Below are positions 15,411-25,700 of a stretch of 64,000 nucleotides of DNA, one piece after another. Source of the DNA: Izhakiella capsodis (lineage in GTDB: Bacteria > Pseudomonadota > Gammaproteobacteria > Enterobacterales > Enterobacteriaceae). Location: NCBI RefSeq assembly GCF_900115045.1, contig NZ_FOVC01000001.1, positions 310,001 through 374,000 on the forward strand, given 5' to 3'. Every line of letters begins with the position of its first letter. Positions within the stretch are counted from its first letter, which is position 1. The notes under the pieces are model-generated. The model did no database searches and had not been told where the DNA came from. It saw only the letters and a list, made by a program, of their open reading frames with translations. A program made the translations under genes and the position numbers.

Positions 15411-16166
15411 ATGGATCACGCGATCTATACCGCAATGGGGGCTGCATCGCAGACCCTCAATATGCAGGCGGTGACGGCCAGTAATCTCGCCAATGCAGCA
15501 ACGCCAGGTTTTCGTCAGCAGCTGATGGCGATGCGTGCGGTGCCGGTCACGGGGGAGTCGCTTCCTACCCGGACGCTGGTTACCGCTTCCACACCCGGTG
15601 CGGATATGTCACAGGGGGCGCTCGATTATACCGGCCGCAATCTGGATGTGGCAGTACAGCAAGATGGCTGGTTGGCGGTGCAAATGGCTGATGGCACTGA
15701 AGCTTATACCCGCAACGGTAATATTGAAGTTAGCCCCGCCGGCCAACTGACTATTCAGGGACATCCGGTTATGGGGGATGGCGGTCCCATTGCGATTCCC
15801 CAAGGGGCGCAGCTGACGATTGCCGCTGACGGCAGCATCACTTCGCTCAATCCTGGCGATCAGCCCAATGCCATTACGCAGATTGGCAGGTTGAAGCTGG
15901 TGAAGGCCAGTGCGCAGGAAGTCATCCGTGGTGATGACGGCATGTTTCGTCTTACTGCTGGCGCCCAGGCGACGCGCGGTGCCACGCTGCAAAATGACCC
16001 GACGATCCACGTAATGCCCGGCGTACTGGAAGGCAGCAACGTCAAGCCGGTAGAGACAATGGTCGACATGATTAACAACGCCCGTCGTTTTGAGATGCAG
16101 ATGAAGGTGATTTCCAGCGTCGATCAGAACGAACAACGTGCTAACCAGCTGCTCTCCATGAGCTGA
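15411..16166 (+). CDS. flgF: Flagellar proximal rod protein FlgF
   Basis: 251-residue rod subunit of the FlgF/FlgG family. N-terminal MDHAIYTAMGAASQTLNMQ and TASNLANAATPGFRQQL, central LDVAVQQDGWLAVQM with EAYTRNGNIEVSP, and C-terminal EGSNVKPVETMVDMINNARRF are all family blocks. Same length as E. coli FlgF. Located between flgE and flgG as expected. Confidence 0.97.
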   Translation: MDHAIYTAMGAASQTLNMQAVTASNLANAATPGFRQQLMAMRAVPVTGESLPTRTLVTASTPGADMSQGALDYTGRNLDVAVQQDGWLAVQMADGTEAYTRNGNIEVSPAGQLTIQGHPVMGDGGPIAIPQGAQLTIAADGSITSLNPGDQPNAITQIGRLKLVKASAQEVIRGDDGMFRLTAGAQATRGATLQNDPTIHVMPGVLEGSNVKPVETMVDMINNARRFEMQMKVISSVDQNEQRANQLLSMS

Positions 16167-16181
16167 GTGTGAGGAAAACTA

Positions 16182-16964
16182 ATGATTAGTTCTTTGTGGA
16201 TTGCAAAAACTGGCCTGGATGCGCAGCAAACCAATATGGACGTTATCGCCAATAACCTGGCAAACGTCAGCACTAATGGGTTCAAACGTCAGCGCGCGGT
16301 ATTCGAAGACTTGATGTATCAGACACTGCGCCAGCCTGGCGCGCTCTCTTCCGATCAGACCAACCTGCCGTCTGGTTTACAAATTGGCACGGGTACCCGC
16401 CCGGTGAGCACGGAGCGTTTGCATACCCAGGGCAACCTGTCAAAAACCGATAATTCTAAAGATGTGGCGATCAGTGGACTCGGTTTTTTTCAGGTTCAGA
16501 TGCCAGATGGTTCGATCGCGTATACCCGCGATGGCTCTTTCCAGACGGATCAGAATGGTCAACTGGTGACTAATGCCGGATTCCCTGTTCAGCCAGGCAT
16601 TACCATTCCGGCTAACGCGATCAGCATGACAATTAGCCGTGATGGCGTGGTGTCGGTGACCCAGCAGGGTAACGTACAACCCGTACAGGTCGGTCAGCTG
16701 ACACTGAGCACCTTTATGAACGATGCGGGTCTGGAAAGCATGGGTGAAAACCTCTATCAGGAAACGCAGGCGTCAGGTGCGCCCACCGAAAGTAACCCTG
16801 GACAAAACGGAACCGGAACGCTTTATCAGGGATACGTCGAAACCTCAAACGTTAACGTGGCGGAAGAGCTGGTAACCATGATCCAAACTCAACGCGCTTA
16901 TGAAATTAACAGTAAGGCGGTCAGCACCTCCGACCAGATGCTGGCAAAACTGACACAACTTTGA
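16182..16964 (+). CDS. flgG: Flagellar distal rod protein FlgG
   Basis: 260-residue distal rod subunit, identical in length to E. coli FlgG. Blocks seen: MISSLWIAKTGLDAQQTNMD, VIANNLANVSTNGFKRQRA, the FlgG-specific insert region YQTLRQPGALSSDQTNLPSG that stiffens the rod relative to the hook, and the C-terminal VETSNVNVAEELVTMIQTQR. It is followed by an 87-base gap before flgH, the longest inside this operon, with no clear terminator. Confidence 0.97.
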   Translation: MISSLWIAKTGLDAQQTNMDVIANNLANVSTNGFKRQRAVFEDLMYQTLRQPGALSSDQTNLPSGLQIGTGTRPVSTERLHTQGNLSKTDNSKDVAISGLGFFQVQMPDGSIAYTRDGSFQTDQNGQLVTNAGFPVQPGITIPANAISMTISRDGVVSVTQQGNVQPVQVGQLTLSTFMNDAGLESMGENLYQETQASGAPTESNPGQNGTGTLYQGYVETSNVNVAEELVTMIQTQRAYEINSKAVSTSDQMLAKLTQL

Positions 16965-17051
16965 GCATTATTCCGGTGCGGTTTGCCGCGTCCAGGCGAT
17001 GGGGTCCGCCTTTAAAAACGACTATTTTCATATTATTAAAGGTGTTATTTC

Positions 17052-17753
17052 ATGGCTAAGCTCATATCAATGCCTGGACGTGCATTAGTAACCGCATTGC
17101 TGCTAGCGCTTAACGGTTGTGCGCTGGTCCCCCGTACGCCGCTGGTAAAGGGGGCGACAACGGCGCAGCCTTTACCGGCCCAGCCGCCAGTGATCAACGG
17201 GTCCATTTTTCAGGGCGTCATGCCGATGAACTATGGTTATCAGCCGCTGTTTGAGGACCGTCGCCCACGCAATGTCGGCGATACCCTGACTATTGTGCTG
17301 CAGGAGAATGTCAGTGCGAGTAAAAACTCTTCCGCCAACGCCAGCCGCAATGGTAGCACCAGTTTTGGTATGACGACTGTACCGCGTTATCTCTCAGGGC
17401 CGCTGGGTAATGGCCGCGCGGATATTGCTGGCGAGGGGAAAAATGATTTCACCGGTAAAGGCGGCGCGACTGCTAACAATACCTTTACGGGCACCATTAC
17501 CGTCACCGTGAATCAGGTTCTGCCGAACGGTAATCTGAACGTGGTTGGCGAAAAACAGATAGAGATAAACCAAGGCACTGAGTTTATCCGTTTCTCCGGT
17601 GTGGTTAATCCGCGCACGATTAGTGGATCTAACTCGGTTATCTCCACGCAGGTGGCAGATGCACGCATTGAATATGTCGGCAACGGCTACATCAATGAGG
17701 CGCAGACCATGGGCTGGCTGCAACGTTTCTTTCTCAATCTGTCACCGATGTAA
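17052..17753 (+). CDS. flgH: Flagellar L-ring lipoprotein FlgH
   Basis: 233-residue outer-membrane lipoprotein that forms the L ring. A signal peptide ends in lipobox LNGC with Cys at residue 23; the +2 residue is Ala, consistent with transfer to the outer membrane by the Lol system, whose LolCDE genes are in this window. Family blocks include YQPLFEDRRPRNVGDTLTIV, GTITVTVNQVLPNGNLNVVG and the end GWLQRFFLNLSPM. Confidence 0.96.
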   Translation: MAKLISMPGRALVTALLLALNGCALVPRTPLVKGATTAQPLPAQPPVINGSIFQGVMPMNYGYQPLFEDRRPRNVGDTLTIVLQENVSASKNSSANASRNGSTSFGMTTVPRYLSGPLGNGRADIAGEGKNDFTGKGGATANNTFTGTITVTVNQVLPNGNLNVVGEKQIEINQGTEFIRFSGVVNPRTISGSNSVISTQVADARIEYVGNGYINEAQTMGWLQRFFLNLSPM

Positions 17754-17763
17754 GAGGTTTATT

Positions 17764-18870
17764 ATGCGTCACTCACTTTTTATTAGCGCCCTAGCGCTGA
17801 GCCTGATGCTGGTTTGCACCCTTGTCCACGCCGACCGTATTCGCGATTTGGTCACTGTGCAGGGCGTGCGTGAAAACTCCCTGATCGGCTATGGTCTTGT
17901 GGTGGGGTTGGATGGGACTGGCGATCAGACTACGCAGACGCCGTTTACCACTCAGAGCGTCAATAACATGCTGTCCCAGCTGGGTATTACCGTCCCGGCA
18001 GGTACCAATATGCAGTTAAAAAACGTCGCAGCGGTAATGGTTACCGCCAAACTGCCTGCTTTTGGCCGTCAGGGGCAAGCTATTGACGTTGTCGTTTCCT
18101 CACTGGGAAATGCAAAAAGTCTGCGTGGCGGTACGCTGCTGATGACGCCGCTGAAGGGGGTTGATAATCAGGTCTATGCCCTTGCGCAGGGTAACATTCT
18201 GGTCGGTGGCGCCGGTGCCGCCGCCGGTGGCTCCAGCGTCCAGGTTAACCAGCTTAATGGTGGTCGCATCACGGGCGGCGCAACCATCGAGCGCGAACTG
18301 TCAAGCAACTTCGGCAGCGGCAGCGTAATCAATCTGCAGCTGAACGAGGATGACTTCTCAATGGCGCAACGCATTAGCGATGCGATAAATAATCGCGGTT
18401 ACGGCCTGGCCCAGCCGCTGGATGCCCGTACCGTGCAGGTTCGTTTGCAGCAGGGCAACGCTTCGCAAGTCCGCACACTGGCTTATATTCAGGATTTGGA
18501 TGTCTCTGTACCGTTGCAGGACGCCAAAGTAATCATCAACTCACGTACCGGCTCGGTGGTGATGAATCGCGAAGTGATGCTCAGCGCCTGTGCGGTTGCG
18601 CAGGGTAATCTGTCGGTCACCGTCAATCAGCAGCAGAATGTCAGCCAGCCGGATACGCCGTTTGCTGGTGGTCAGACGGTCGTGACGCCGCAAACGCAGA
18701 TCGATTTGCGCCAATCGGGGGGAGCGCTGCAGACGGTAAACGCCAGCGCTAACCTGAACAGCGTCGTCCGCGCGTTGAATACGTTGGGCGCGACGCCCAT
18801 CGATTTGATGTCGATTTTACAATCGATGCAGAGCGCTGGCTGCTTGCGCGCCAAACTGGAAATTAACTAA
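17764..18870 (+). CDS. flgI: Flagellar P-ring protein FlgI
   Basis: 368-residue periplasmic P-ring subunit with a cleavable signal peptide (LFISALALSLMLVCTLVHA). Starts after cleavage at DRIRDLVTVQGVRENSLIGY, with GLVVGLDGTGDQT and RGGTLLMTPLKGVDNQVYA blocks. Two Cys residues (LSACAVAQ and the C-terminal AGCLRAKLE) match the pair that forms the stabilising disulfide in E. coli. I start at the ATG 17764 because the longer frame would overlap flgH by 155 bases and spoil the signal peptide. The stop overlaps the flgJ start by one base. Confidence 0.96.
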   Translation: MRHSLFISALALSLMLVCTLVHADRIRDLVTVQGVRENSLIGYGLVVGLDGTGDQTTQTPFTTQSVNNMLSQLGITVPAGTNMQLKNVAAVMVTAKLPAFGRQGQAIDVVVSSLGNAKSLRGGTLLMTPLKGVDNQVYALAQGNILVGGAGAAAGGSSVQVNQLNGGRITGGATIERELSSNFGSGSVINLQLNEDDFSMAQRISDAINNRGYGLAQPLDARTVQVRLQQGNASQVRTLAYIQDLDVSVPLQDAKVIINSRTGSVVMNREVMLSACAVAQGNLSVTVNQQQNVSQPDTPFAGGQTVVTPQTQIDLRQSGGALQTVNASANLNSVVRALNTLGATPIDLMSILQSMQSAGCLRAKLEIN

Positions 18871-19808
18871 TGAGTGACGCGCAATCGCTGATGAACGCGG
18901 CGTATGACAGCCGATCGCTGAACGATTTGAAGCGTGCAGCCAGTGCCGATCCGAAAGCACATGCCCGCCAGGTTGCAAAACAGGTGGAAGGCATGTTTGT
19001 GCAGATGATGCTGAAAAGCATGCGTGATGCGCTGCCGCAGGACGGTTTACTGAGTAACGATCAGTCACGGATGTATACCTCAATGTATGATCAGCAGATT
19101 GCACAACAGATTGGTGCCAAAGGGCTGGGGCTGGCCGATATCATCGTTAAACAGATGGCCGGTGCTCAGGCACCGGATGAGGCGGCTGGCACCCTGCCAA
19201 TGCCGCTGGATAAATCGTTCATCAATACCCTTCCACCGGTGATGATGGAGCAGGTGGTGCGCCGCGCCGTGCCGCGCATGCCGGCACCTGGCCCGACAAT
19301 GCGTGGTGACAGCGCAGAATTCATCGCCCAGCTGACGCAACCAGCGCAAATGGCCAGCCAGGCGAGCGGTATTCCGCACCATCTTATTTTAGCCCAAGCG
19401 GCATTAGAATCCGGTTGGGGTCAGCGGCAAATTCTGACTCAGGACGGGCGTTCGAGTTATAACATTTTCGGTATTAAAGCCAACGCCAGCTGGCACGGTA
19501 AGACTACCGACGTGATGACCACTGAATTTGAAAACGGCGTGGCACAGAAGGTGAAGCAGAAATTTCGCGTTTATGACTCCTATTTCGACGCTTTGAATGA
19601 CTATGTCAGGTTGTTAAGTAATAACCCACGCTATGCCGCAGTGACCATGGCTTCAACGCCGGAGCAGGGCGCACATGCCCTGCAAAAAGCAGGCTATGCT
19701 ACCGATCCGCATTATGCGCAAAAGCTGGTAGCCATGATTCAACAATTTAAGAGCATGGGTGAAAAAGCGGTCAAAGCCTACAGCCAGGATTTATCCACGT
19801 TGTTTTAA
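18870..19808 (+). CDS. flgJ: Rod cap and peptidoglycan hydrolase FlgJ
   Basis: 312-residue two-domain protein. The N-terminal half (KQVEGMFVQMMLKSMRDALP, YTSMYDQQIAQQI) is the rod-capping domain; the C-terminal half from about residue 150 is a GH73 glucosaminidase domain that opens the cell wall for the rod, with the catalytic Glu in LILAQAALESGWGQR and the later FGIKANASWHG and YFDALNDYVRLL blocks. The fused enterobacterial form is complete. It is the last gene of the flgB operon; flgK has its own promoter. Confidence 0.96.
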   Translation: MSDAQSLMNAAYDSRSLNDLKRAASADPKAHARQVAKQVEGMFVQMMLKSMRDALPQDGLLSNDQSRMYTSMYDQQIAQQIGAKGLGLADIIVKQMAGAQAPDEAAGTLPMPLDKSFINTLPPVMMEQVVRRAVPRMPAPGPTMRGDSAEFIAQLTQPAQMASQASGIPHHLILAQAALESGWGQRQILTQDGRSSYNIFGIKANASWHGKTTDVMTTEFENGVAQKVKQKFRVYDSYFDALNDYVRLLSNNPRYAAVTMASTPEQGAHALQKAGYATDPHYAQKLVAMIQQFKSMGEKAVKAYSQDLSTLF

Positions 19809-19818
19809 CTATATGTCC

Positions 19819-19845
19819 TCAAGTCTGGCTGCGGATGGCCGATAA
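19819..19845 (+). promoter_or_regulatory. Sigma-28 (FliA) promoter of flgKL
   Basis: TCAAGTCT (19819-19826), an 11-base spacer and a perfect GCCGATAA (19838-19845) match the sigma-28 consensus. Transcription would start near 19852, about 70 bases before flgK. It places flgK and flgL under late-class control after FlgM export. Confidence 0.92.
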
Positions 19846-19923
19846 CAGGATTAGGCTGGCATGGGTGATAAACCTGTGCCGAAATGAATATATCTTGTGT
19901 AGTACGGGTAGAAAGGAACCACT

Positions 19924-21582
19924 ATGTCCAGCTTAATTAACTCCGCGATGAGTGGGCTGAGCGCCGCGCAGAACGCACTGAGCGTCACCGGCAATAACAT
20001 CAGTAACCATACGGTAGCAGGCTACTCACGACAAACAATCGTACTGTCGCAAGCGCAGAGTACACTGATGGGTACGCAGTATTATGGTAACGGTGTTATT
20101 ACCAGCGGAATAAACCGTGAATATGATCAGTTTATTACAGCACAGCTACGTAATACGGCGGCGATCGGCAGCGGGCTGACGACGCAATATGACCAGGTGT
20201 CGAATATTGATAATTTGCTGGCCGACTCCACTACGTCACTTTCCAGTACCCTACAAAGTTTTTTTAATAGCGTGCAGAATGTGGTTAACAGCGCTGAAGA
20301 TCCTTCCTCACGCACTACGCTTCTCGGCGGCGGCGCTGAACTGGTTAATCGCTTTAAGACCACAGATGATTATTTGCGTAGCCTTGACGCCAGCGTCAAT
20401 ACCTCGATAAGTTCAAATGTTGATCAGATAAACACCTACTCGTCACAGGTTGCCAATCTGAATTCACAGATTGCTAAGCTAAAAGGGGCTGGCGCTGGTA
20501 ACGCACCTAACGATTTGCTTGACCAGCGCGATCAGCTGGTTAATCGGCTCAATCAGCTGGTGGGTGTTGATGTCAGCCAGCAGGATGGTGGCAGCTACAT
20601 TATCAGCATAGCTGGCGGCGTTAATCTGGTGCAGGGCGACTCATACAATAAGCTCGCGGCGGTGCCATCCAGCAGCGATCCCAGCCGTCTGACAGTCGCG
20701 TCGGTTGATCCGGTAACCCAGGCTACCAGCGAAATTCCGGAAAAATTTCTTAACAGTGGCTCGCTGGGCGGTGTGATCCAGTTCCGAACGCAGAATCTTG
20801 ATCCAGCACGTAATGATCTTAACCAGCTGGCGCTGGCTATGGGCGATAGTTTTAACACGCAGCACGAGCAGGGTTACGACGCCAAGGGAAACCAGGGCAT
20901 CGCCTTTTTTAATCTTGGTTCAGCTTCCGCTGTTGCTAACAGTAAAAATACCGGCACGGCCAGCCTGAATATCAGCTACACAAAAACCAGCGATGTAACG
21001 GCCAGTAATTATCAAGTAAGTTACGATGGTTCGCAATGGAACGTGACTAAACTGCCCGGTAATAATGAGGTCAGCGTGACCGCCGGAACTGACGGCAGCG
21101 GCGATCCCACGCTCAACTTTGATGGCTTGCAGATTAGCGTCAGCGGCACGCCAGCGGTCAGAGACAGTTTTGTGGTTAAACCCGTTAGCGATGTCATTGC
21201 GGGCATGAATGTCAATATCACCGATGAATCACAGATCGCGGCGGCGGGCACTAAGGACAGTGGTCAGAGTGATAATGAAAATGCCAGACAGCTGTTAGCA
21301 CTGCAAACGAAAAAAGTGGTCAATGGTAGCAGCACCTTGACGCAGGCCTATGCCAGTCTGGTGGCGAATGTGGGTAATCAGACCGATAACCTGAAAACCA
21401 CCAGTACGACCCAGGCCAACGTCGTGACCCAACTGACTAGCCAGCAGCAGTCCGTTTCGGGGGTCAATCTTGATGAAGAATATGCCAACCTGACGCGCTA
21501 TCAGCAGTATTACATCGCCAACTCACAGGTATTAAAGGCCGCTTCGGCGACCTTTAATTCACTGATAGGCGCGCTAAGCTAA
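19924..21582 (+). CDS. flgK: Hook-filament junction protein FlgK (HAP1)
   Basis: 552-residue first hook-associated protein, joining hook and filament. N-terminal block SAMSGLSAAQNALSVTGNNI, then VAGYSRQTIVLSQ; C-terminal NLDEEYANLTRYQQYYIANS and LKAASATFNSLIGALS. The central domains are variable in this family. GAAAGGAAC precedes the ATG. It is exported with the FlgN chaperone encoded at 10.9 kb. FlgK and FlgL are 25 bases apart and form one unit. Confidence 0.96.
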   Translation: MSSLINSAMSGLSAAQNALSVTGNNISNHTVAGYSRQTIVLSQAQSTLMGTQYYGNGVITSGINREYDQFITAQLRNTAAIGSGLTTQYDQVSNIDNLLADSTTSLSSTLQSFFNSVQNVVNSAEDPSSRTTLLGGGAELVNRFKTTDDYLRSLDASVNTSISSNVDQINTYSSQVANLNSQIAKLKGAGAGNAPNDLLDQRDQLVNRLNQLVGVDVSQQDGGSYIISIAGGVNLVQGDSYNKLAAVPSSSDPSRLTVASVDPVTQATSEIPEKFLNSGSLGGVIQFRTQNLDPARNDLNQLALAMGDSFNTQHEQGYDAKGNQGIAFFNLGSASAVANSKNTGTASLNISYTKTSDVTASNYQVSYDGSQWNVTKLPGNNEVSVTAGTDGSGDPTLNFDGLQISVSGTPAVRDSFVVKPVSDVIAGMNVNITDESQIAAAGTKDSGQSDNENARQLLALQTKKVVNGSSTLTQAYASLVANVGNQTDNLKTTSTTQANVVTQLTSQQQSVSGVNLDEEYANLTRYQQYYIANSQVLKAASATFNSLIGALS

Positions 21583-21607
21583 TCGCTAACGGAGAAGGAC
21601 ATAAACA

Positions 21608-22570
21608 ATGCGTCTTAGCACCAATATGATTTATCAGCAGCAGACCAGCGGTGTGCTCGAAGCGCAACGCAGCTGGCTGGAGGTCGGTAAACAACTCTCT
21701 AGCGGTAAACGCGTGATTAACCCTTCCGACGATCCGATATCCGCAGCGAATGCGGTCGTTCTGAAGCAGGCGCAGGCACAGGGTATGCAGTTCGCATCGG
21801 CGCGTGATTTTGCCATTCAGCGCGTCTCAACCGAGGAGAGTACTCTCCAACAGGTTACCAGCGTCGTCTCCGATGCGCAGACCATTCTGGTGGCGGCCAA
21901 TAATGGCACACTGTCAGACGACGATCGGGCCTCTTATGCCACGCAGCTTAAGGGGTTGCGCGATCAGCTGCTTAATCTGGCAAACAGCACGGACGGTAAC
22001 GGACGATACATGTTCGCTGGCTACAAATCTGACAGTGCGCCGTTCAGTATGGACAGTGATGGCAATGTAACCTACACCGGTGGCACCACGGCCATTACCC
22101 AGCAGGTTGATGCTAACCGCAATATGGTGACCAACCATACCGGTAGCGAAGTATTTATGACCCTGACCAGCAACGCCAAAAAAGAGCCCGATGGAACCGA
22201 TGGTGAAAGTAATATTTTTGCCACGCTGAAAACGGCTATTGACGCACTCGACACTCCATTAGGTAGCGACCAGACTGCCGCGAGTGATTCACAAAACGCG
22301 CTGGCTAAGTCAATGCGTGGATTGAGTAACTCCTTTAACAATATTCTGGCGGTGCGCTCCGAATTGGGCACTAACCTGACCGAGTTAGACAACCTTGATT
22401 CACTCGGTAATGATCGCGCGGTGATCATGCAGACCCAAATGAGCAATCTTGTGGACGTTGACTATACCAGCGCTATCTCTTCTTACGTCATGCTAAAGGA
22501 GCAGCTAAGCGCCTCGTACAGCACTTTTCAGCAGATGTCATCGATGTCGTTGTTCAAGCTTAATCAGTAG
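21608..22570 (+). CDS. flgL: Hook-filament junction protein FlgL (HAP3)
   Basis: 320-residue second junction protein, flagellin-like at both ends: MRLSTNMIYQQQTSGVLEAQ, KQLSSGKRVINPSDDPISAAN at the N-terminus and MQTQMSNLVDVDYTSAISSY with SMSLFKLNQ at the C-terminus. The length agrees with E. coli (317). It ends the flagellar cluster; a strong terminator follows, so no further flagellar gene is expected in the same unit. Confidence 0.96.
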   Translation: MRLSTNMIYQQQTSGVLEAQRSWLEVGKQLSSGKRVINPSDDPISAANAVVLKQAQAQGMQFASARDFAIQRVSTEESTLQQVTSVVSDAQTILVAANNGTLSDDDRASYATQLKGLRDQLLNLANSTDGNGRYMFAGYKSDSAPFSMDSDGNVTYTGGTTAITQQVDANRNMVTNHTGSEVFMTLTSNAKKEPDGTDGESNIFATLKTAIDALDTPLGSDQTAASDSQNALAKSMRGLSNSFNNILAVRSELGTNLTELDNLDSLGNDRAVIMQTQMSNLVDVDYTSAISSYVMLKEQLSASYSTFQQMSSMSLFKLNQ

Positions 22571-22607
22571 AGTTTTGAACGGATTTAAACCGGGCCGTTC
22601 ACGTTAT

Positions 22608-22642
22608 CCCGTTAACTGTTTTGCGGTTAACGGGTTTATTTT
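22608..22642 (+). terminator. Rho-independent terminator of flgKL
   Basis: A perfect 9-bp stem (CCCGTTAAC 22608-22616 with GTTAACGGG 22626-22634), 9-base loop and T-rich tail (TTTATTTT) lie 38 bases after the flgL stop. Confidence 0.92.
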
Positions 22643-22743
22643 GCCCAGTAGAATCCGGACGCGAAAAAAATTCTTTAACCTTGAACGCTATCCTCTCGGT
22701 GTATACGGAGCTTAGCTAGCTGGCAGCGGTTATTAGCGGCAAT

Positions 22744-22767
22744 AAAAAGCCCCGGCATTGCCGGGGC
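22744..22767 (-). terminator. Rho-independent terminator of rne
   Basis: On the minus strand a perfect 8-bp GC stem (GCCCCGGC with GCCGGGGC, 22767-22749) with a 3-base loop runs into five U residues, 26 bases beyond the rne stop. Confidence 0.95.
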
Positions 22768-22792
22768 GGGTTCATTACGACTTCCTGCCTTA

Positions 22793-25700
22793 TTACGGGC
22801 GGGTTGCCGGCGCGTTTGCCTGATGCGTTGCCGCGTGGCCACCTGCAGCACCTTTGCCGTTGAAATCAAATGCCGTTCGAATCCAGTCGCTTTGACGTGC
22901 GGGTTCAGCTACGTACTCCGGCGCCGGTGCGCGTGTCATCGGCGCGCTGGCGTGGCGCGTTGCCATTTTTGTCCTGGTTTCTGACGGCGCCGCTTCCGCG
23001 ATTGCCGCTGGCAGAATATCACGAGCAGGAACGGGCGCATGCGGCTCCATTATCTCCGCTTGTGGCTCTTCGTCGCCTATCTGTGCGGGAATATCCGCTT
23101 TTGCTTCGTACTCCGTGCTAACGTCCGACGGATGGTCGGCTGCTTGCTGGCTGGCTTCGGTCACCATACGGGTTTCCTGCTGAGCCTGAGTTCCCGCGCC
23201 AGTCTCTTCAACGACTTCACCGATTGAGGTGTCAACGCTGGGCGGGGTGGAGTCGACAGGCAACGCTTCCTGCGCTGTGCGCCGGACGAGATCATCATCA
23301 GCGTTGCTGACGACGTCGGGTTCTTCGCCGACGGGATGGCTGATTGCCTCAATGTCATCTGTATTTATTACGGTGATATCGGGTTGCGCTGGCTCAGAGA
23401 TTTTCACTGACGGCACGTCGCTCGTGCCCTGGCTTGCAACGTATTCATCTGCCGCGATTAACGGAGTAGCTACCGCAGTTTCCTCGCCGGGGGTTGGCTG
23501 GTTAACATCGCGAACTTCATCATGCTGTTCTCCATTAACCGGATAGCTTATCCATACTTTGCCTGAAGCCATCTCCGGGGAAGCGCTGGCACTGCTCAAC
23601 GGCATTGGTGATACCTGCGGATAACGCTCATCGCGATAACGGCGACGACGCTGGCCGCTGACGCGCAGGTGACGTGGAGAGCGACGGGAGCGGCGTGGCA
23701 TATTGCTGTTTTCACGCGTTTCACTTTCTTGCTGATCCAGTGTGGTTTGTTCGACGACTGGTGCAGACTGGTGGTCGGACTCAGCCACAATAGCGGGTAG
23801 GTTAATGTCTTCTTGCGGAGTTTCGCCGCTGCTGACCCGTACTTTTTGTGCTAGCTGTCGCGGCTTGCGACGCGGCATCACCTGAACCTGTTCGTTACGG
23901 TTTGTATCCGCACTCTCAGAGGACGGTTCTTCGTTGTTGCGGCCTTGTTCAGCGGCTTTTGTTTCCTGCTGCGCCTGACGTTTCTCTTCCTGGCGACGAC
24001 GCTGACGGTCAGTGCGTTGCTCCCGACGCTGCTGCTGTTCACGACTTCTGTCATTATCATTCGGATTAACTGCGGGTTGCTCATCCTGTAAAGGGGCGTT
24101 CTGACGCTTAGTACGGCGATAATCCTCATAGGTTTCGCCACTGCGGTTCTCACGCTGACGCTCGCTGTTTTCTCTACGATCATTACGGCCAGTGCGATCG
24201 CGACGGTTGTTATTACGATCGCGACGATTATTACGGTCGCGACGTTCGCCGCGCTGGGTATTTTGCTCTTCGCTTGATGCCTTAGCTGGCTCGGCTGGTA
24301 TGGACGGGGTTTCAGCAGGTTCAGCAGTGAAAATTTTCTTAAGACTACCCAGTAGTCGACCAAAGAAACCACCTGAAGCCTGACCGTCGGTCGCTCCCCC
24401 CCGAACCGCAGACTGGGATTTGGTTTTGCGGCGTGAGGTGACGTTCGCCTGGCCAGCCTGCGTATCCTGCAGGACTGGTGGGGCATCCTGCACCACGAAG
24501 GTAGCCAGCGCCGGGGTTTCAGGGCGGCGGCGTTCAGATTGCTCTTCCTCAGAGGGCAAAGCCATCTCAGCTTCATGCAGTTTCGGCAGATGATAGCTCA
24601 GGATTTTTGTTTCTTCACCTTTGCGTACGCGCAGTACGGAATAGTGCGGTGTTTCCATACGCTCATCCGGCACAATAACTGCCCGGACGTCGCCCTGACG
24701 TCGTTCAATTGCGCTGACTGCTTCGCGCTTCTCATTGAGCAGATACGAGGCGATTTGCACCGGCACAATAGCGTGAACTTCTTTGGTATTTTCTTTCAGC
24801 GCTTCTTCTTCGATGAGGCGCAGAATAGAAAGTGACAGTGATTCATTATCTCGAACGGTGCCAGTGCCGCTACAGCGCGGGCAGACGTGATGGCTGGATT
24901 CGCCCAGCGACGGGCTAAGACGCTGGCGCGACATTTCCAGCAGGCCAAAACGAGATATATGGCCTATCTGTATACGCGCTCTGTCCTGGCGAACTGCTTC
25001 GCGAAGACGATTTTCAACGGCGCGCTGATGGCGTACCGGCGTCATATCGATAAAGTCAATAACAATCAAACCGCCGAGGTCGCGCAGGCGCAGCTGGCGG
25101 GCAATTTCGTCAGAGGCTTCCAGATTGGTATTAAACGCCGTCTCTTCGATATCGCCCCCGCGAGTGGCGCGTGCGGAGTTGATATCGATGGCGGTTAAAG
25201 CCTCGGTAGTATCAATAACGATGGAACCGCCGGAGGGCAGACGCACTTCGCGCTGGAAAGCCGATTCAATCTGTGACTCGATCTGATAGTGACTAAATAG
25301 GGGTATTTCACCGGTATAGAGTTTAATTTTGCTGCTAAAATCCGGGCGGCCAAGGGCGGCGATGTGCTGACGAGCCAGCTCAAGTACTTTTGGATCATCG
25401 ATGAGAATTTCACCAATATCCTGACGTAAATAGTCGCGAAAAGCGCGGACAATAACATTACTTTCCTGGTGGATCAGGAATGGCGCGGCGCGGTTTTCCG
25501 CCGCTTTTTTTATCGCTTCCCAGTGTTTAAGGCGGAAACTGAGATCCCATTGTAACGCTTCGGCCGATTTGCCGACGCCAGCGGTGCGAACGATCAGTCC
25601 CATCCCATCGGGCAGTTCTAATGCTGACAGCGCTTCTTTTAGTTCAGTGCGATCGTCTCCCTCAATGCGGCGAGAGATACCGCCTGCGCGCGGATTGTTT

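Noticed and set aside
24180..24270. Short repeats in rne that look like a repeat array
   Set aside because: They encode the Arg-rich RNA-binding NRRDRNN repeats; there are no spacers of CRISPR type.
23878..24576. 232-codon minus-strand frame
   Set aside because: It is a shifted frame inside the Arg/Glu-rich scaffold of rne; low-complexity coding makes long alternative frames.
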